DNA from: Prevotella sp.
Lineage (GTDB): Bacteria; Bacteroidota; Bacteroidia; Bacteroidales; Bacteroidaceae
Assembly (NCBI GenBank): GCA_017615355.1
Contig: JAGAAJ010000062.1
Location: 1-64,000 of the forward strand
DNA length: 64,000 bases
Direction of reading: 5' to 3'
The position numbers were made by a program, and so were the translations under genes. Below, in pieces: positions 17,475-27,128 of this stretch. The notes under the pieces are model-generated. The model was not told where the DNA came from. It searched no databases and saw nothing but the letters and a program-made list of their open reading frames with translations. Each line of letters begins with the position of its first letter. Within the stretch, counting starts at the first letter, position 1.

Positions 17475-19907
17475 CTACTTTATAATGCTGGCAATCGTGG
17501 CAAACATGGTAGCCAGTGATGCGACACTAGTGCCAATGCCCAACCATTGATTTATAGCAGAAGTATTTCGCGGAGCTTTTGCGGGAACCACAATCTCACA
17601 CCCAGGCTCAAGTGTGGCTTTATTAGCTTTAGCAATGGTGCCGTTTTGATAGACCACATAAGTGTCTCGTTTCTTGGCACGATTACCAAATCCTCCTGCT
17701 TGTTTTACATATTGCCTATAACTCATGCCTTCAACGTAAGCCACAGTATTTGGGGCACGTACATCGCCACTGATGCGCACGGTACGGTTTAAGCGAGGAA
17801 TAATAAGCTCGTCTCCGTCAATGAGTTCAATGTCCTGTTCACCACCAGGGTTAGCCAACGCCTCATCAAGATGAATACCTACGGGATAAGTAGTCCGAAG
17901 TGCTAATTGTTCAATATTGATGGAATCTTGGCCTTCAGCACTCTGGCGTGCCAGCAGTAACACCGATTTTGCACGGGCGTGCTCGTCATCGGTCATTTTG
18001 CGTAATAGACGAGCACCGCGTACATAGGCACCTGGCATCACACCGCCTGCCGCCTTTATGACATCACTCAAGTGTTGGTTCTTGGTTTCCAGCGTATAGC
18101 TACCCTGGAAAGCGACTTCCCCCTCAACCAAAACTTGCATTGGTTCTTGGAAAACAGGACTCTTACGAATCTGTACTACGTCATAAGGCTGAAGTAGGAA
18201 AGTACTATCACCAACAATAGCGAGATTATCTTTCAGGGCAAAACTGAAGGTTTCAGATGTCTGCATACCTGACACTAATGCTTTCGGGTCACGCAGACGG
18301 CGAGAAACGTCAACTTTCACAGTAGATGCGATATCCGTCAATCCACCTGCTTGAACAATCAGGTCTTCTACCGTTGTGTTGTCAGCATATTCATAAACGC
18401 CAGGAAAAATCACCTCACCTTCTATTGTCAATGTACGTAGGTTTTGATGTTCTGCAATTGTAGGGATGAAAAGGACATCTTCGTTCTTCAGCGGGATGTC
18501 CGCCTGTGATCCGTCTAGAATTGTTTCCAGATCTACGGCAATAACTTCCTGTGTTCGGTTTGGTTTCATACGACGAATCACAGCACGGCTGGTCATCGCT
18601 TCTTCCGTAAGACCTTCAGCTCTCTCTATCAGGGTACGAACAGAATTACATTTTTCTCCTAAACGAAACATACCTTCACGGAATACGGCACCTTTTATTT
18701 CAACCATGTTTTCAAAGCGGTCATAAATGCCGTCAACTGTAATAGCGTCACCATCTGCCAATTTGAAGTCTGACATCTCAAATTCTTCAACGTTATAAAC
18801 GCTTCTCATTTTTCCAGTTGAACGTAGTAATCGTAAGGCTTTCTTATAAGCATCACCTGTATAACCGCCACAATAGCGTAACAAAGTAGAAACGCTTTCT
18901 CCTTCCCGCATCTCATAAGCCATGGGGCGTTTTACGTGTCCATCAATATCAACAATACAATCGTATGCCCCCACTTGGATAACATCATTATCAGATAAGC
19001 GGACATTTCCAGCCAAACGTCCATTGAGGATAAACTCGTAAATATCTACAACTGTGATTAATTTTCCTTGGCGATAGACCTTTATATTACGCAACGTACC
19101 CAGGTCTCCCACACCGCCAGCCATATATAGCGCATGGAAAACGGTGGCAAAAGCCGACAACGTGTAAGTGCCAGGAGCTTCCACTTCTCCCATTACATTC
19201 ACAGTAATAGTTCGCGTCTGTCCAAGCGCGGCCTTAATATTTGAACTAGAATAGTAATTTCCCAGCGTACCACGGATACGTGATTGAGCAGCAGCAACAG
19301 TCAAGCCACTCACATGAACAGGACCGAAATCGGGAACAATAATGTCACCATCAGGGCTAATTGTCAATGTCAGACTCTCCTGCGTGGCTCCATAGACGTC
19401 GATGACGAGCTGATCACCAGGTCCTAAAACATAGTTCTGTGGTGTAGCAATATTCATCGGGGGTTCAAATGTTAGGCGTCGGTTATTAAAGATGTCACGT
19501 CCGAAAACTTTCCTTTTTGCTGTCTCTATCGGTTCTGCAACATCAATAGTATCATTGTCTTCTACACCAACCTTGTTAGCATTATTCATGTTGGTAGCAT
19601 TGACTTCATTCTTGCCTGACTCGCCATTATTAACGCGACTGCGGTTTTCTGCCCCAGCAATAGCATTATCCGCAGAGTTGTTAAGGTTCTTATTGGCAAT
19701 CTGCTGACTATACTGAGCTCGTAGACGCTGTATCTGATCAATAGTAGCACCACGCTGTATTAATTCGGAGCCAATGTTTGCATCAGAAACACCAGATCTT
19801 TTCAAGTTTGCCGCTGTCCTAATGACTTCATTATCGGAAAGTCTTTGTCCGAAAGTCGTTGACAATGCGAATACACTCATCAGAACAATAAGAAAAATGC
19901 GCTTCAT
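17475..19907 (-). CDS. Wza-type polysaccharide export protein with SLBB repeats
   Basis: An 810-residue outer-membrane or periplasmic protein with signal peptide MKRIFLIVLMSVFALSTTFG. The Poly_export domain (YVLGPGDQLVIDVYGATQESLTLTISPDGDIIVPDFGPVHVSGLT) is followed by several SLBB domains (VNVMGEVEAPGTYTLSAFATVFHALYMAGGV; LTIEGEVIFPGVYEYAD; VLVEGEVAFQGSYTLE; VRISGDVRAPNTVAYVEGMSYRQYVKQAGGF) and a C-terminal hydrophobic segment. It is about twice the length of E. coli Wza because of the extra SLBB units, as is common in Bacteroidales. An upstream start at 19937 is also possible. Confidence 0.92.
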   Translation of the reverse strand: MKRIFLIVLMSVFALSTTFGQRLSDNEVIRTAANLKRSGVSDANIGSELIQRGATIDQIQRLRAQYSQQIANKNLNNSADNAIAGAENRSRVNNGESGKNEVNATNMNNANKVGVEDNDTIDVAEPIETAKRKVFGRDIFNNRRLTFEPPMNIATPQNYVLGPGDQLVIDVYGATQESLTLTISPDGDIIVPDFGPVHVSGLTVAAAQSRIRGTLGNYYSSSNIKAALGQTRTITVNVMGEVEAPGTYTLSAFATVFHALYMAGGVGDLGTLRNIKVYRQGKLITVVDIYEFILNGRLAGNVRLSDNDVIQVGAYDCIVDIDGHVKRPMAYEMREGESVSTLLRYCGGYTGDAYKKALRLLRSTGKMRSVYNVEEFEMSDFKLADGDAITVDGIYDRFENMVEIKGAVFREGMFRLGEKCNSVRTLIERAEGLTEEAMTSRAVIRRMKPNRTQEVIAVDLETILDGSQADIPLKNEDVLFIPTIAEHQNLRTLTIEGEVIFPGVYEYADNTTVEDLIVQAGGLTDIASTVKVDVSRRLRDPKALVSGMQTSETFSFALKDNLAIVGDSTFLLQPYDVVQIRKSPVFQEPMQVLVEGEVAFQGSYTLETKNQHLSDVIKAAGGVMPGAYVRGARLLRKMTDDEHARAKSVLLLARQSAEGQDSINIEQLALRTTYPVGIHLDEALANPGGEQDIELIDGDELIIPRLNRTVRISGDVRAPNTVAYVEGMSYRQYVKQAGGFGNRAKKRDTYVVYQNGTIAKANKATLEPGCEIVVPAKAPRNTSAINQWLGIGTSVASLATMFATIASIIK

Positions 19908-19926
19908 TATTAAAAACATGTAATAA

Positions 19927-20808
19927 TTATTTATCAATTATAGCTATCTGCATCAGGTATTGCCCATAACCATTCTTCAGCATAGGTTGCGCCAAGCGCA
20001 CCAACTGCTCAGTGTCAATCCAGCCGCGCTTGAAAGCAATTTCCTCCAAGCAGGCCACCTTCAAGCCTTGACGTTTTTCGATAACCTCGATAAATGTAGA
20101 GGCCTCGGCCAGCGAGTCGTGCGTACCCGTATCGAGCCAGGCAAAGCCACGCTGCAAGGTCAGTACCTTCAGCTTTTGCTGCTTGAGGTATTCCTGATTG
20201 ACAGTAGTGATTTCCAACTCACCACGAGCACTGGGCTTGATATTCTTGGCAATCTCCACCACACTGTTAGGATAGAAATAGAGACCCACGACAGCATAGT
20301 TGGACTTGGGATTCAGCGGTTTTTCCTCAATACTTAGACAGTTACCGTCAGAGTCAAACTCTGCCACACCATAGCGCTCAGGGTCGTTGACGTAGTAACC
20401 GAAGACTGTAGCCAGCCCGTGCTTCTCCGCATTCTCTACACTCTGACGCAATAGACCTGTAAAGCCAGAGCCATAGAAGATGTTGTCGCCAAGAACCAGA
20501 CAGGCGCAATCGTTGCCAATGAACTGTTCGCCGATGATGAAAGCTTGTGCCAAACCGTCGGGAGAAGGCTGCTCAGCGTATTCAAAGTGCACGCCCAGCT
20601 CGGAGCCGTTTCCCAACAAACGGCGAAATGCAGGCAAATCATAGGGTGTCGAGATAATCAGTATCTCGCGTATGCCCGCAAGCATCAAAGCCGAGATGGG
20701 ATAATAAATCATCGGCTTGTCAAAGATAGGTATCAGCTGCTTGCTAATACCCTTAGTGATTGGGTAGAGGCGTGTACCGCTTCCACCTGCCAACACAATA
20801 CCTTTCAT
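19927..20808 (-). CDS. rfbA: Glucose-1-phosphate thymidylyltransferase
   Basis: A 293-residue cytoplasmic enzyme starting [20 protein letters not shown] (nucleotide-binding loop), with [61 protein letters not shown] and [12 protein letters not shown]: full-length RmlA. It makes dTDP-glucose, the first step to dTDP-L-rhamnose. The other rml genes are absent here. It is followed by the export genes, so dTDP-sugar supply is coupled to surface polysaccharide synthesis. Confidence 0.97.
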   Translation of the reverse strand: MKGIVLAGGSGTRLYPITKGISKQLIPIFDKPMIYYPISALMLAGIREILIISTPYDLPAFRRLLGNGSELGVHFEYAEQPSPDGLAQAFIIGEQFIGNDCACLVLGDNIFYGSGFTGLLRQSVENAEKHGLATVFGYYVNDPERYGVAEFDSDGNCLSIEEKPLNPKSNYAVVGLYFYPNSVVEIAKNIKPSARGELEITTVNQEYLKQQKLKVLTLQRGFAWLDTGTHDSLAEASTFIEVIEKRQGLKVACLEEIAFKRGWIDTEQLVRLAQPMLKNGYGQYLMQIAIIDK

Positions 20809-20830
20809 GTTATATTACGTAATATGGCTG

Positions 20831-20838
20831 CAAAGGTA
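20831..20838 (-). promoter_or_regulatory. Promoter -7 box for rfbA and the export genes
   Basis: TACCTTTG on the minus strand, 22 bp upstream of the rfbA ATG. The 260-bp gap to the next gene also holds echo repeats (AAGACGTTAAAGACGTTAAA, about 20855-20880) and a 22-bp tandem array. Confidence 0.7.
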
Positions 20839-20978
20839 CGAATATTTAAGAAGTTAAAGACGTTAAAGACGTTAAAAGGAGTTAAATGCACATTAATCAC
20901 GATATTTATCATATAGTTCACGAATTCTACACAAATGACTTTGGAAATTATCTCATTGACTTATCCAATTTTCCTATA

Positions 20979-21044
20979 TGACAAAAATATTTTTCTCATA
21001 TGACAAAAAAAATTTTCCCATATGACAAAATTATTGTACCTTTG
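20979..21044 (+). repeat. 22-bp tandem repeat overlapping a promoter
   Basis: TGACAAAA starts at 20979, 21001 and 21023, exactly 22 bp apart; the first two units also share TTTTCnCATA. The third unit runs into the -7 box TACCTTTG (21037-21044), placing two full units upstream of a weak or missing -33 box. The spacing of about two helical turns suits cooperative binding by an activator. Confidence 0.7.
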
Positions 21045-21068
21045 CAGCCAATTATCTACACATACACT

Positions 21069-21689
21069 ATGGGAATATTTGCAAAGCTTTTCGGCCGCAA
21101 TAAGGCTGATAACGAAATGAGGATAGGAGGCATGGAGGATTTCATGACCCTTATCCGCGTCTACTTTCAGGCTGTGATGGCCGCTGACCTGCACATTACC
21201 AATCTGGCTGCGCTGCCTGACCTCCGCACCTTCAAGGTAACACTAAAGGTACCCACTCAGCAGGGACGTCTCGGTGTTGGCGAGAAGGCCAAGTGTCGCA
21301 AAATGCTGAAGGAAATGTACCAGATGGATGACGACTTCTGCAAGGAGATAGACCAAAGCATCAATCGCCGTTGTAAAAAGATCCAAGACGTACAGCCCTA
21401 TATGGTGCAGTTCCAGGCCTTTGTGCAGGACATGATGATGCTGACAGGCAACTTGATGAAATTCAAGCTGCGTATGCCTGGCTTCTTCAAAAAGGCCATC
21501 TACGGTATGACGCAGAAAACCGTTCACGACATCTACACGAAGAACGACTACAAGGATGCAGGTGTTATCAAGACTGTTTTGGCAGTACGCGAGTACAACA
21601 AGCGCCTAAACTTCTCTGAGAAATGGAGCGCAGACCTTGTCTACCGCATCGTCATGCTAGCCAAGAAGGAGCCAAAACCGAAAAATTGA
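21069..21689 (+). CDS. Conserved protein of unknown function
   Basis: A 206-residue protein starting MGIFAKLFGRNKADNEMRIGG. I do not recognise a named family. It is basic and largely helical, with no signal peptide or TM segment; notable segments are MEDFMTLIRVYFQAVMAADLHITNLAALPDLRTFK, KAKCRKMLKEMYQMDDDFCKEID and the Met-rich VQDMMMLTGNLMKFKLRMPGFFKK. The C-terminus ends KKEPKPKN. It is monocistronic, with its own promoter and the 22-bp repeats upstream. An earlier frame-open ATG at 21000 lies inside the repeat and promoter and is rejected. Confidence 0.75.
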   Translation: MGIFAKLFGRNKADNEMRIGGMEDFMTLIRVYFQAVMAADLHITNLAALPDLRTFKVTLKVPTQQGRLGVGEKAKCRKMLKEMYQMDDDFCKEIDQSINRRCKKIQDVQPYMVQFQAFVQDMMMLTGNLMKFKLRMPGFFKKAIYGMTQKTVHDIYTKNDYKDAGVIKTVLAVREYNKRLNFSEKWSADLVYRIVMLAKKEPKPKN

Positions 21690-21806
21690 GAAATCAAAAA
21701 CTCAAAATTGAATTAAAAAAGAAGGGAAAACGGCCAACGACAGTTAAAACGTGTTAACGCCGAGCAACTTTCATTTTTCATTTATCACTTTTCGATTTTA
21801 AATGCC

Positions 21807-21814
21807 TACCTTTG
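21807..21814 (+). promoter_or_regulatory. Promoter -7 box for the zapA-rny cluster
   Basis: TACCTTTG, 19 bp upstream of the first ATG. The 144-bp gap before it contains echo-type AT-rich sequence (TTTCATTTTTCATTTATCAC). Confidence 0.65.
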
Positions 21815-21833
21815 TGGGATAAAAGCAGTAGCC

Positions 21834-22130
21834 ATGAACCAAAACGAGAAAGATTTATCCGTTTTCCAGACTCGTGTCAGGCAAATGATTCTCCGTTTTC
21901 AGGAACTGAAGCAAGAGAATCAGGAGCTCTACGCCATAGTGGACGAGAACGAACAAATCATCGACCAGCTAAAGGCAAAGCTGGCTCAGCAGGAACGTGA
22001 CTACCAGTCGCTGAAAACGGCACGCATGCTGGAAATCACCGATGGCGACCTCGACGGAGCCAAGGAACGGCTGGCGTCCCTCATACGCAGCGTGAACAAA
22101 TGTATCACCATGCTCAGCGACGAGAAGTAG
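21834..22130 (+). CDS. Small coiled-coil protein upstream of zapA
   Basis: A 98-residue protein. Residues 10-65 form a continuous heptad-rich helix (FQTRVRQMILRFQELKQENQELYAIVDENEQIIDQLKAKLAQQERDYQSL), followed by a short helical tail (DGAKERLASLIRSVNKCITML). The size and position directly before zapA recall ZapB, the coiled-coil partner of ZapA at the division ring, but there is no sequence signature I can point to; the role is inferred from context. Confidence 0.8.
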   Translation: MNQNEKDLSVFQTRVRQMILRFQELKQENQELYAIVDENEQIIDQLKAKLAQQERDYQSLKTARMLEITDGDLDGAKERLASLIRSVNKCITMLSDEK

Positions 22131-22155
22131 GGAAAAAGCCCTAAACAAAAATGCA

Positions 22156-22458
22156 ATGGCAGAAGAAAGCAAAGAGAAACTCAATATAAGGTTGCACGTC
22201 TACGACGAAGACATTGCAATGGTGCTGCACAACCGCGAGGATGAGCAGTACTATCGTGCAGCTGCCAAGCTCATCTCTGAACGCTACGGGGCCTATGCTC
22301 AGGTCTACAAAGGGCGTAAGAGTGATCATACCATCGCGCTGATGACTCTCATCGAAATTGCGCTCAGGTATGAGAAGGAACTCGGCAAAAACGACACGAC
22401 CCCATATGATAATATTCTCCACCAGCTGACTTCTGAGATAGAGGAAGCCATGAAGTAG
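22156..22458 (+). CDS. zapA: Cell division protein ZapA
   Basis: A 100-residue protein with the ZapA pattern: KLNIRLHVYDEDIAMVLHNREDEQYYRAAAKLISERYGAY, then HTIALMTLIEIALRYEKEL and a C-terminal helix. ZapA stabilises FtsZ protofilaments at the Z-ring. It starts 26 bp after the coiled-coil gene. The 67 bp before rny is too short for a 6S RNA, which follows zapA in enterobacteria. Confidence 0.9.
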   Translation: MAEESKEKLNIRLHVYDEDIAMVLHNREDEQYYRAAAKLISERYGAYAQVYKGRKSDHTIALMTLIEIALRYEKELGKNDTTPYDNILHQLTSEIEEAMK

Positions 22459-22525
22459 TGAGGCCTTCCCTACCCTTGCATTATTCGGCAGAAGGAAGAG
22501 AGAATATTAACACCAATATATATTT

Positions 22526-24067
22526 ATGAGTACCATTTTAGCGATTATCATTGCCGCCGCTGCACTTATCATCGGAGCGGTGAGCGGATACTTTATCTTC
22601 CTCAAGGTCATCAAGGGGAAGTACAATGACATGATAGAATCAGCCAACAAAGAGGCTGAGGTCATCAAGGAAAAGAAATTGCTCGAGGTAAAGGAGAAAT
22701 TCCTCAACAAGAAGAGCGAACTGGAAAAGGAAGTGCAACAACGCAACCAGCACATCCAACAGAGCGAGAACAAGCTGAAGCAACGCGAGATGTCGCTCAA
22801 CCAGCGCCAGGAAGAGCTGGGACGACGCAAGAACGACCTCGACAACCAGCAAAACCGCATTGAGAATGAGAAGAAAGCCCTCGCCCTCAAGCAGGAAGAG
22901 CTGGGCAAGATGCAGCAGAAAGAGCGTGAGAAGCTGGAGGAACTCTCCGGCCTCAGCGCCGAAGAGGCCCGCAACCGCCTCGTCGAAAGTCTCAAGGACG
23001 AGGCAAAGACAGCTGCCGCCTCCTACATCAATGAAATCATGGACGAGGCTAAGCTCAACGCCAATGCACAGGCTAAGAAGATTGTCATCCAGACCATCCA
23101 GCGTGTAGCTACGGAAACAGCTGTCGAAAACAGCGTTTCTGTCTTCCATATTGACAACGACGACGTGAAAGGCCGCGTCATTGGTCGCGAGGGACGCAAC
23201 ATCCGTGCCTTGGAGGCTGCCTGCGGCGTGGAGATTGTCGTTGATGACACACCTGAGGCCATCGTTATCAGCGGATTTGACCCTGTACGCCGCGAGACCT
23301 GCCGTCTGGCTCTCCACCAATTGGTGGCCGACGGACGTATCCACCCTGCACGCATCGAAGAAGTGGTGACGAAAGTAAAGAAACAGCTCGACAACGAGAT
23401 TATCGAGACGGGCAAGCGCACCGCCATCGACCTCGGTATCCACGGCCTGCACCCTGAACTCATCCGCATCATCGGTAAGATGAAATACCGTTCTTCCTAC
23501 GGACAGAACCTTTTGCAACACGCCCGCGAAACAGCTAACCTCTGCGCTGTGATGGCTGCAGAGCTGGGACTGAATCCCAAAAAGGCCAAGCGCGCTGGGT
23601 TGCTTCACGACATCGGCAAGGTGCCTGACGAGGAAAGCGAGATGCCCCACGCCCTCTACGGTGCCAAGATTGCTGAGATGTACAAAGAAAAGCCAGACAT
23701 CTGCAACGCCATCGGTGCCCACCACGATGAGATGGAGATGCAGACGCTACTGGCTCCCATCGTACAGGTGTGCGATGCCATCAGCGGAGCACGTCCTGGT
23801 GCACGTCGTGAGATTGTCGAGGCCTACATCAAGCGTCTCAACGACCTCGAAGCCATTGCCATGAGCTATCCCGGAGTTACAAAGACCTATGCCATCCAGG
23901 CCGGCCGTGAGCTGCGTGTCATTGTCGGTGCCGACAAGATGGACGACGCCGAGACGGAGGCACTCAGCGGACAGATTGCTTCGAAGATCCAGAACGAGAT
24001 GACCTATCCCGGTCAGGTGAAGATTACCGTTATCCGCGAAACCCGTTCTGTGGCCTACGCGAAATAG
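22526..24067 (+). CDS. rny: Ribonuclease Y
   Basis: A 513-residue protein. An N-terminal membrane anchor ([26 protein letters not shown]) leads into a long coiled coil to about residue 150 ([19 protein letters not shown] ... [21 protein letters not shown]). A KH domain ([44 protein letters not shown]) and an HD domain ([15 protein letters not shown] ... IGAHHDEME) follow. RNase Y is the membrane-bound endonuclease that starts mRNA decay. Last gene of the cluster. Confidence 0.96.
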   Translation: MSTILAIIIAAAALIIGAVSGYFIFLKVIKGKYNDMIESANKEAEVIKEKKLLEVKEKFLNKKSELEKEVQQRNQHIQQSENKLKQREMSLNQRQEELGRRKNDLDNQQNRIENEKKALALKQEELGKMQQKEREKLEELSGLSAEEARNRLVESLKDEAKTAAASYINEIMDEAKLNANAQAKKIVIQTIQRVATETAVENSVSVFHIDNDDVKGRVIGREGRNIRALEAACGVEIVVDDTPEAIVISGFDPVRRETCRLALHQLVADGRIHPARIEEVVTKVKKQLDNEIIETGKRTAIDLGIHGLHPELIRIIGKMKYRSSYGQNLLQHARETANLCAVMAAELGLNPKKAKRAGLLHDIGKVPDEESEMPHALYGAKIAEMYKEKPDICNAIGAHHDEMEMQTLLAPIVQVCDAISGARPGARREIVEAYIKRLNDLEAIAMSYPGVTKTYAIQAGRELRVIVGADKMDDAETEALSGQIASKIQNEMTYPGQVKITVIRETRSVAYAK

Positions 24068-24103
24068 TACAAAAAGCTGCGCATATTGCAGTATGCACAA
24101 AAA

Positions 24104-24142
24104 TGGCTGCGCCCCTTGTTTGGAGATGGCGCAGCCACTTTT
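24104..24142. terminator. Terminator after rny
   Basis: Stem TGGCTGCGCC / GGCGCAGCCA with a loop of about 14 nt and a run of T. Confidence 0.8.
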
Positions 24143-24159
24143 TATACTTTTATTTTTTC

Positions 24160-24543
24160 CTACTCCGTCATCGTGCCGTCGATGTAAAGGCGAGTGAGCT
24201 CTACAGCACCATTAGTACGAACGGTAATAGACTTTTTGAAAAAACCCAGGGACTTACCCGTACCGTTATAGAGCACTTCAATGACGCCAGTGGCACCCGG
24301 CTGGATAGGTTCTTTCGGATACTTAGGAACGGTGCAGCCGCAAGAGGCCACAGCCTGATTGATGACCAGCGGCTGCTCACCCACATTAGTGAAGGTAAAC
24401 GTACATGTCAGCTTGGGATTCTTCTGCGAAAACTCGCCGAAATGGTGAGTAGTCTCCTCAAACTTGATCTCAGCCGGCTTCTGTGCCTGTGCATTAACCA
24501 TGCCACAGATGAGCAACATGGTAAAGAGTATAAACTTCTTCAT
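24160..24543 (-). CDS. DUF1573 periplasmic protein
   Basis: A 127-residue protein with signal peptide MKKFILFTMLLICGMVNAQA. The mature part is a DUF1573 beta-sandwich: IKFEETTHHFGEFSQKNPKLTCTFTFTNVGEQPLVINQAVASCGCTVPKYPKEPIQPGATG. The SCGCT motif and Ig-like fold are typical; Bacteroidetes carry many copies with unknown function. Monocistronic; a start at 24567 is also possible. Confidence 0.9.
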   Translation of the reverse strand: MKKFILFTMLLICGMVNAQAQKPAEIKFEETTHHFGEFSQKNPKLTCTFTFTNVGEQPLVINQAVASCGCTVPKYPKEPIQPGATGVIEVLYNGTGKSLGFFKKSITVRTNGAVELTRLYIDGTMTE

Positions 24544-24672
24544 AGCTTTTCTGTTTTTTTTGTTCATTTTTATGACGCAAAATTACTGCTAAAATTTAAT
24601 TCACAGTATACAACTTGAGTCATTTGCATACAAATTTATGCTTTTTTAATATAAAAACAGCATTAAGCGCCG

Positions 24673-25839
24673 CTACTTTAGCAGTTTGTAGTATTCCGTA
24701 GCACCAAGCAGGAAGCAACCCGTGCCATAGTCCTCAAAGTCAGGCACCTTGTCATAGCTCAACGGCTGGCCCGCTGAAGGGTCTTTGCCCGTACCCTGCA
24801 TCCAACCAAGGAAACCGTCAAGATGGACAGCCACCCGCACCATCGCCGACCATGCTTTCTCACACGCAGGACCATAGACATCAGCCTTCAGATAGCCTTG
24901 ACGGACACCCCAAGCCATACCATAGAGGAAGAGCGACGTGCCGCTGGTCTCGGGCATGGCATAGTTGGTGGATACCAGGCTGGGATTCCAGAAACCGTCC
25001 TCGCGCTGGCACTTCAGCAGGGCCTTACTCATCAGCAGGAAGTCCTTCTTCAGCTCCTTATAGGCCTTCGACTTCTTCGGCAGCACATTCATACAACGCA
25101 CAAGGGCTGCATATACCCAGCCATTGCCACGGCTCCAATAGCACTGTTGTCCGTCGGGCTCCTTGTAGGGCGGCACATAGTCGGCATCGCGCCACCACAA
25201 GCCCTCCTTCACGTTGAAGAGGCCACCGCCACACTCGTTGCGACTCCAACGGTACATTTTCATCGCATGATCGAGATACTGCTTGTCGCCTAACGTCTGG
25301 TACATCTGCATGTAGAGCGGCATCGCCATCTGTATGGCGTCAATCCACGTCCACCAGCCATACAGTGAGCCATTCTTCGGGTTCGGTGTCTGAATCTGGT
25401 GAGCCAGGTTCGCGCGTACATTATTTAATTCTTTGCAGTCAAGCACATAATCAAAGGCACGACACCGGCCAGTATAAGGCAGCAGCTCTATATAGGTCTG
25501 TCCGCAGCATTGGTCGTCGGCATCACAGGTATTGATGCCATTGCGTGGTGACCACTGGTGGAAGTTGGCCCACGTAGTGGCATAGTCGATGTAGCGCTGC
25601 TGCGGGTCAATGTCATGGAGAGCCATCAGACCCTCATAGTAGACGGCGCGTGTCCACAGGTTACTGGGCCTAATCTTTTTCACATTAGTAGGCACAGTGG
25701 GGTCTTCATATTTCTGCATGAAGTAGTTGTTCACTCGTTGTGCTACCTCCAACACCTCATTTGCATTTGTTTGTGCCGACAAATTAATAGAGATGGCGAC
25801 GAGGAATAGCGACACCATGAAGATTCTGATTGTTTTCAT
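24673..25839 (-). CDS. Unsaturated rhamnogalacturonyl hydrolase, GH105
   Basis: A 388-residue secreted protein with signal peptide MKTIRIFMVSLFLVAISINLSAQ. It is an (alpha/alpha)6-barrel of the GH88/GH105 type: YEGLMALHDIDPQQRYIDYATTWANFH, WWTWIDAIQMAMPLYMQMY (the DAIQMA segment carries the probable catalytic Asp), GLWWRDADYVPP, YWSRGNGWVYAALVR, and ETSGTSLFLYGMAWGVRQGYL. These enzymes remove delta-4,5-unsaturated galacturonate from rhamnogalacturonan or related oligomers. Its ATG overlaps the TGA of the upstream AraC-family gene (ATGA), so the two are translationally coupled. Confidence 0.88.
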   Translation of the reverse strand: MKTIRIFMVSLFLVAISINLSAQTNANEVLEVAQRVNNYFMQKYEDPTVPTNVKKIRPSNLWTRAVYYEGLMALHDIDPQQRYIDYATTWANFHQWSPRNGINTCDADDQCCGQTYIELLPYTGRCRAFDYVLDCKELNNVRANLAHQIQTPNPKNGSLYGWWTWIDAIQMAMPLYMQMYQTLGDKQYLDHAMKMYRWSRNECGGGLFNVKEGLWWRDADYVPPYKEPDGQQCYWSRGNGWVYAALVRCMNVLPKKSKAYKELKKDFLLMSKALLKCQREDGFWNPSLVSTNYAMPETSGTSLFLYGMAWGVRQGYLKADVYGPACEKAWSAMVRVAVHLDGFLGWMQGTGKDPSAGQPLSYDKVPDFEDYGTGCFLLGATEYYKLLK

Positions 25840-26951
25840 TCTTTGCAAGTAGTTTGTATATATTCGGCAGGTGTCATACCAGTTCTTTTCTTAAAGATCG
25901 TCTGGAAATAGCTGCGGTCGGTAAATCCGCAATGCAGGGCCACCGTCTCGTTGCTCCAGTCAGGATGCTCCATAAAGATTCTTTTAGCTTCGCTTACACG
26001 CAAGTCAGTTATCCATTCGCTGTACTTCACCTTCTTTTGACGAAGCCAAGCGGACAACAGATACTGCGGGATATTAATTTCTGAAGCAGCATTGGGCATT
26101 TTCAAGCCGTTTTGCAGGTATCCGCCACCTTGCAGCCACTGCTCTACAAGGTGTCCAACACGATCCATCGTGTCTTTATCTATTTTTTGTTTTTCAATGG
26201 CAAGAGATTCTCTTCGTTCGTTACGTTCGCTCTCCTCGGCTTCCTGCAACTTTCTTGGAACAGAGCTTTGCACATAACTGCAGAAACTGTCCACGAAATA
26301 AAAAACGCTAGCGAAAAAGAAAAGACCATAAGGAACGAGCAATTTGCTTGCACCATATATGATGAGAGGCACCGTCAGACCTACTGACACCAGAACGAGA
26401 ATGGTGAACTGCATCCATCTCAGCTGACTATCCTCCATAATCCAGTCATAGTAGTTCTGAAGTGTAGTACGCATGACCTTCATATATCTGACATGACGCC
26501 AGAAATAGTACAGCAGCATCAATCCATAGCAGACTGACGCCGCAATCTCTGCAACATGTTTCTCATGTGAGTCGCTCAGCAACGGTTTATCATCTATGGC
26601 ACAGGCAATGAGAAGCAGCATCATCGATACACTCCAGGTGACCACTCCTACTATCTTTTCCATCTTGGTGATACGTCCCTGACGTTGCAGAAGAATCATA
26701 GCCACCGAGCACAGATAAGAGCAGGGAATAAACATGGCCAAGTTTAGCATTACAGACTGAGTGATGCCTTTCGTACGCAAATCAAGAGCCAACTGCAAGA
26801 TGAAATGGATGGCCAAAATAGCAGTCCCACTAGCTATCAACCAGCGAGATTTGTTAATTGCGGGATACGCGGCCACCCTGGCTGGCAGTAGTGCCAGCTT
26901 CAGTGTGAGAAGTATCATCAGCACAATGGCCGTAAACTGAATTTGTTCCAT
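25836..26951 (-). CDS. AraC-family regulator with N-terminal membrane domain
   Basis: A 371-residue protein starting MEQIQFTAIVLMILLTLKLALLPAR. Residues 1-225 contain about six or seven hydrophobic segments (LIASGTAILAIHFILQLAL, VTWSVSMMLLLIACAI, FTILVLVSVGLTVPLIIYG, YGLFFFASVFYFVDSFC). After a short charged helix comes a C-terminal AraC DNA-binding domain (LLSAWLRQKKVKYSEWITDLRVSEAKRIF ... VALHCGFTDRSYFQTIFKKRTGMTPAEY). A membrane sensor joined directly to AraC would respond to an envelope signal, perhaps a pectin fragment given the coupled GH105. The frame opens to 27023, but a strong promoter sits at 26959-26990, so 26951 is preferred. Confidence 0.88.
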   Translation of the reverse strand: MEQIQFTAIVLMILLTLKLALLPARVAAYPAINKSRWLIASGTAILAIHFILQLALDLRTKGITQSVMLNLAMFIPCSYLCSVAMILLQRQGRITKMEKIVGVVTWSVSMMLLLIACAIDDKPLLSDSHEKHVAEIAASVCYGLMLLYYFWRHVRYMKVMRTTLQNYYDWIMEDSQLRWMQFTILVLVSVGLTVPLIIYGASKLLVPYGLFFFASVFYFVDSFCSYVQSSVPRKLQEAEESERNERRESLAIEKQKIDKDTMDRVGHLVEQWLQGGGYLQNGLKMPNAASEINIPQYLLSAWLRQKKVKYSEWITDLRVSEAKRIFMEHPDWSNETVALHCGFTDRSYFQTIFKKRTGMTPAEYIQTTCKE

Positions 26952-26958
26952 TTCGCCG

Positions 26959-26991
26959 CAAAGATAAGAAAAAAATACGAAAAAGCAACAA
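26959..26991 (-). promoter_or_regulatory. Promoter for araC-GH105, giving a near-leaderless mRNA
   Basis: On the minus strand: TTG, a 19-bp spacer, then TATCTTTG (26966 down to 26959). Only 7 nt separate the -7 box from the ATG at 26951, so transcription should begin at or next to the start codon. Confidence 0.7.
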
Positions 26992-27085
26992 AAAAGATGT
27001 GTAAATTTACAAAATTCAAACACCTTGTTGACGCAAAATACACATCATTATAAAAAATTACACACTTTGTCTATATAAAACACCT

Positions 27086-27093
27086 TATCTTTG
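27086..27093 (+). promoter_or_regulatory. Promoter -7 box for the LruC lipoprotein gene
   Basis: TATCTTTG followed by GC, 35 bp upstream of the ATG, with TTTG at 27066-27069 (spacer 16, shorter than usual). Confidence 0.65.
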
Positions 27094-27128
27094 CAACCGA
27101 AAATAAACTTTTTAATACCATATGTCTT

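Noticed and set aside
22459..22525. 6S RNA after zapA
   Set aside because: The gap is only 67 bp and shows no long imperfect hairpin.
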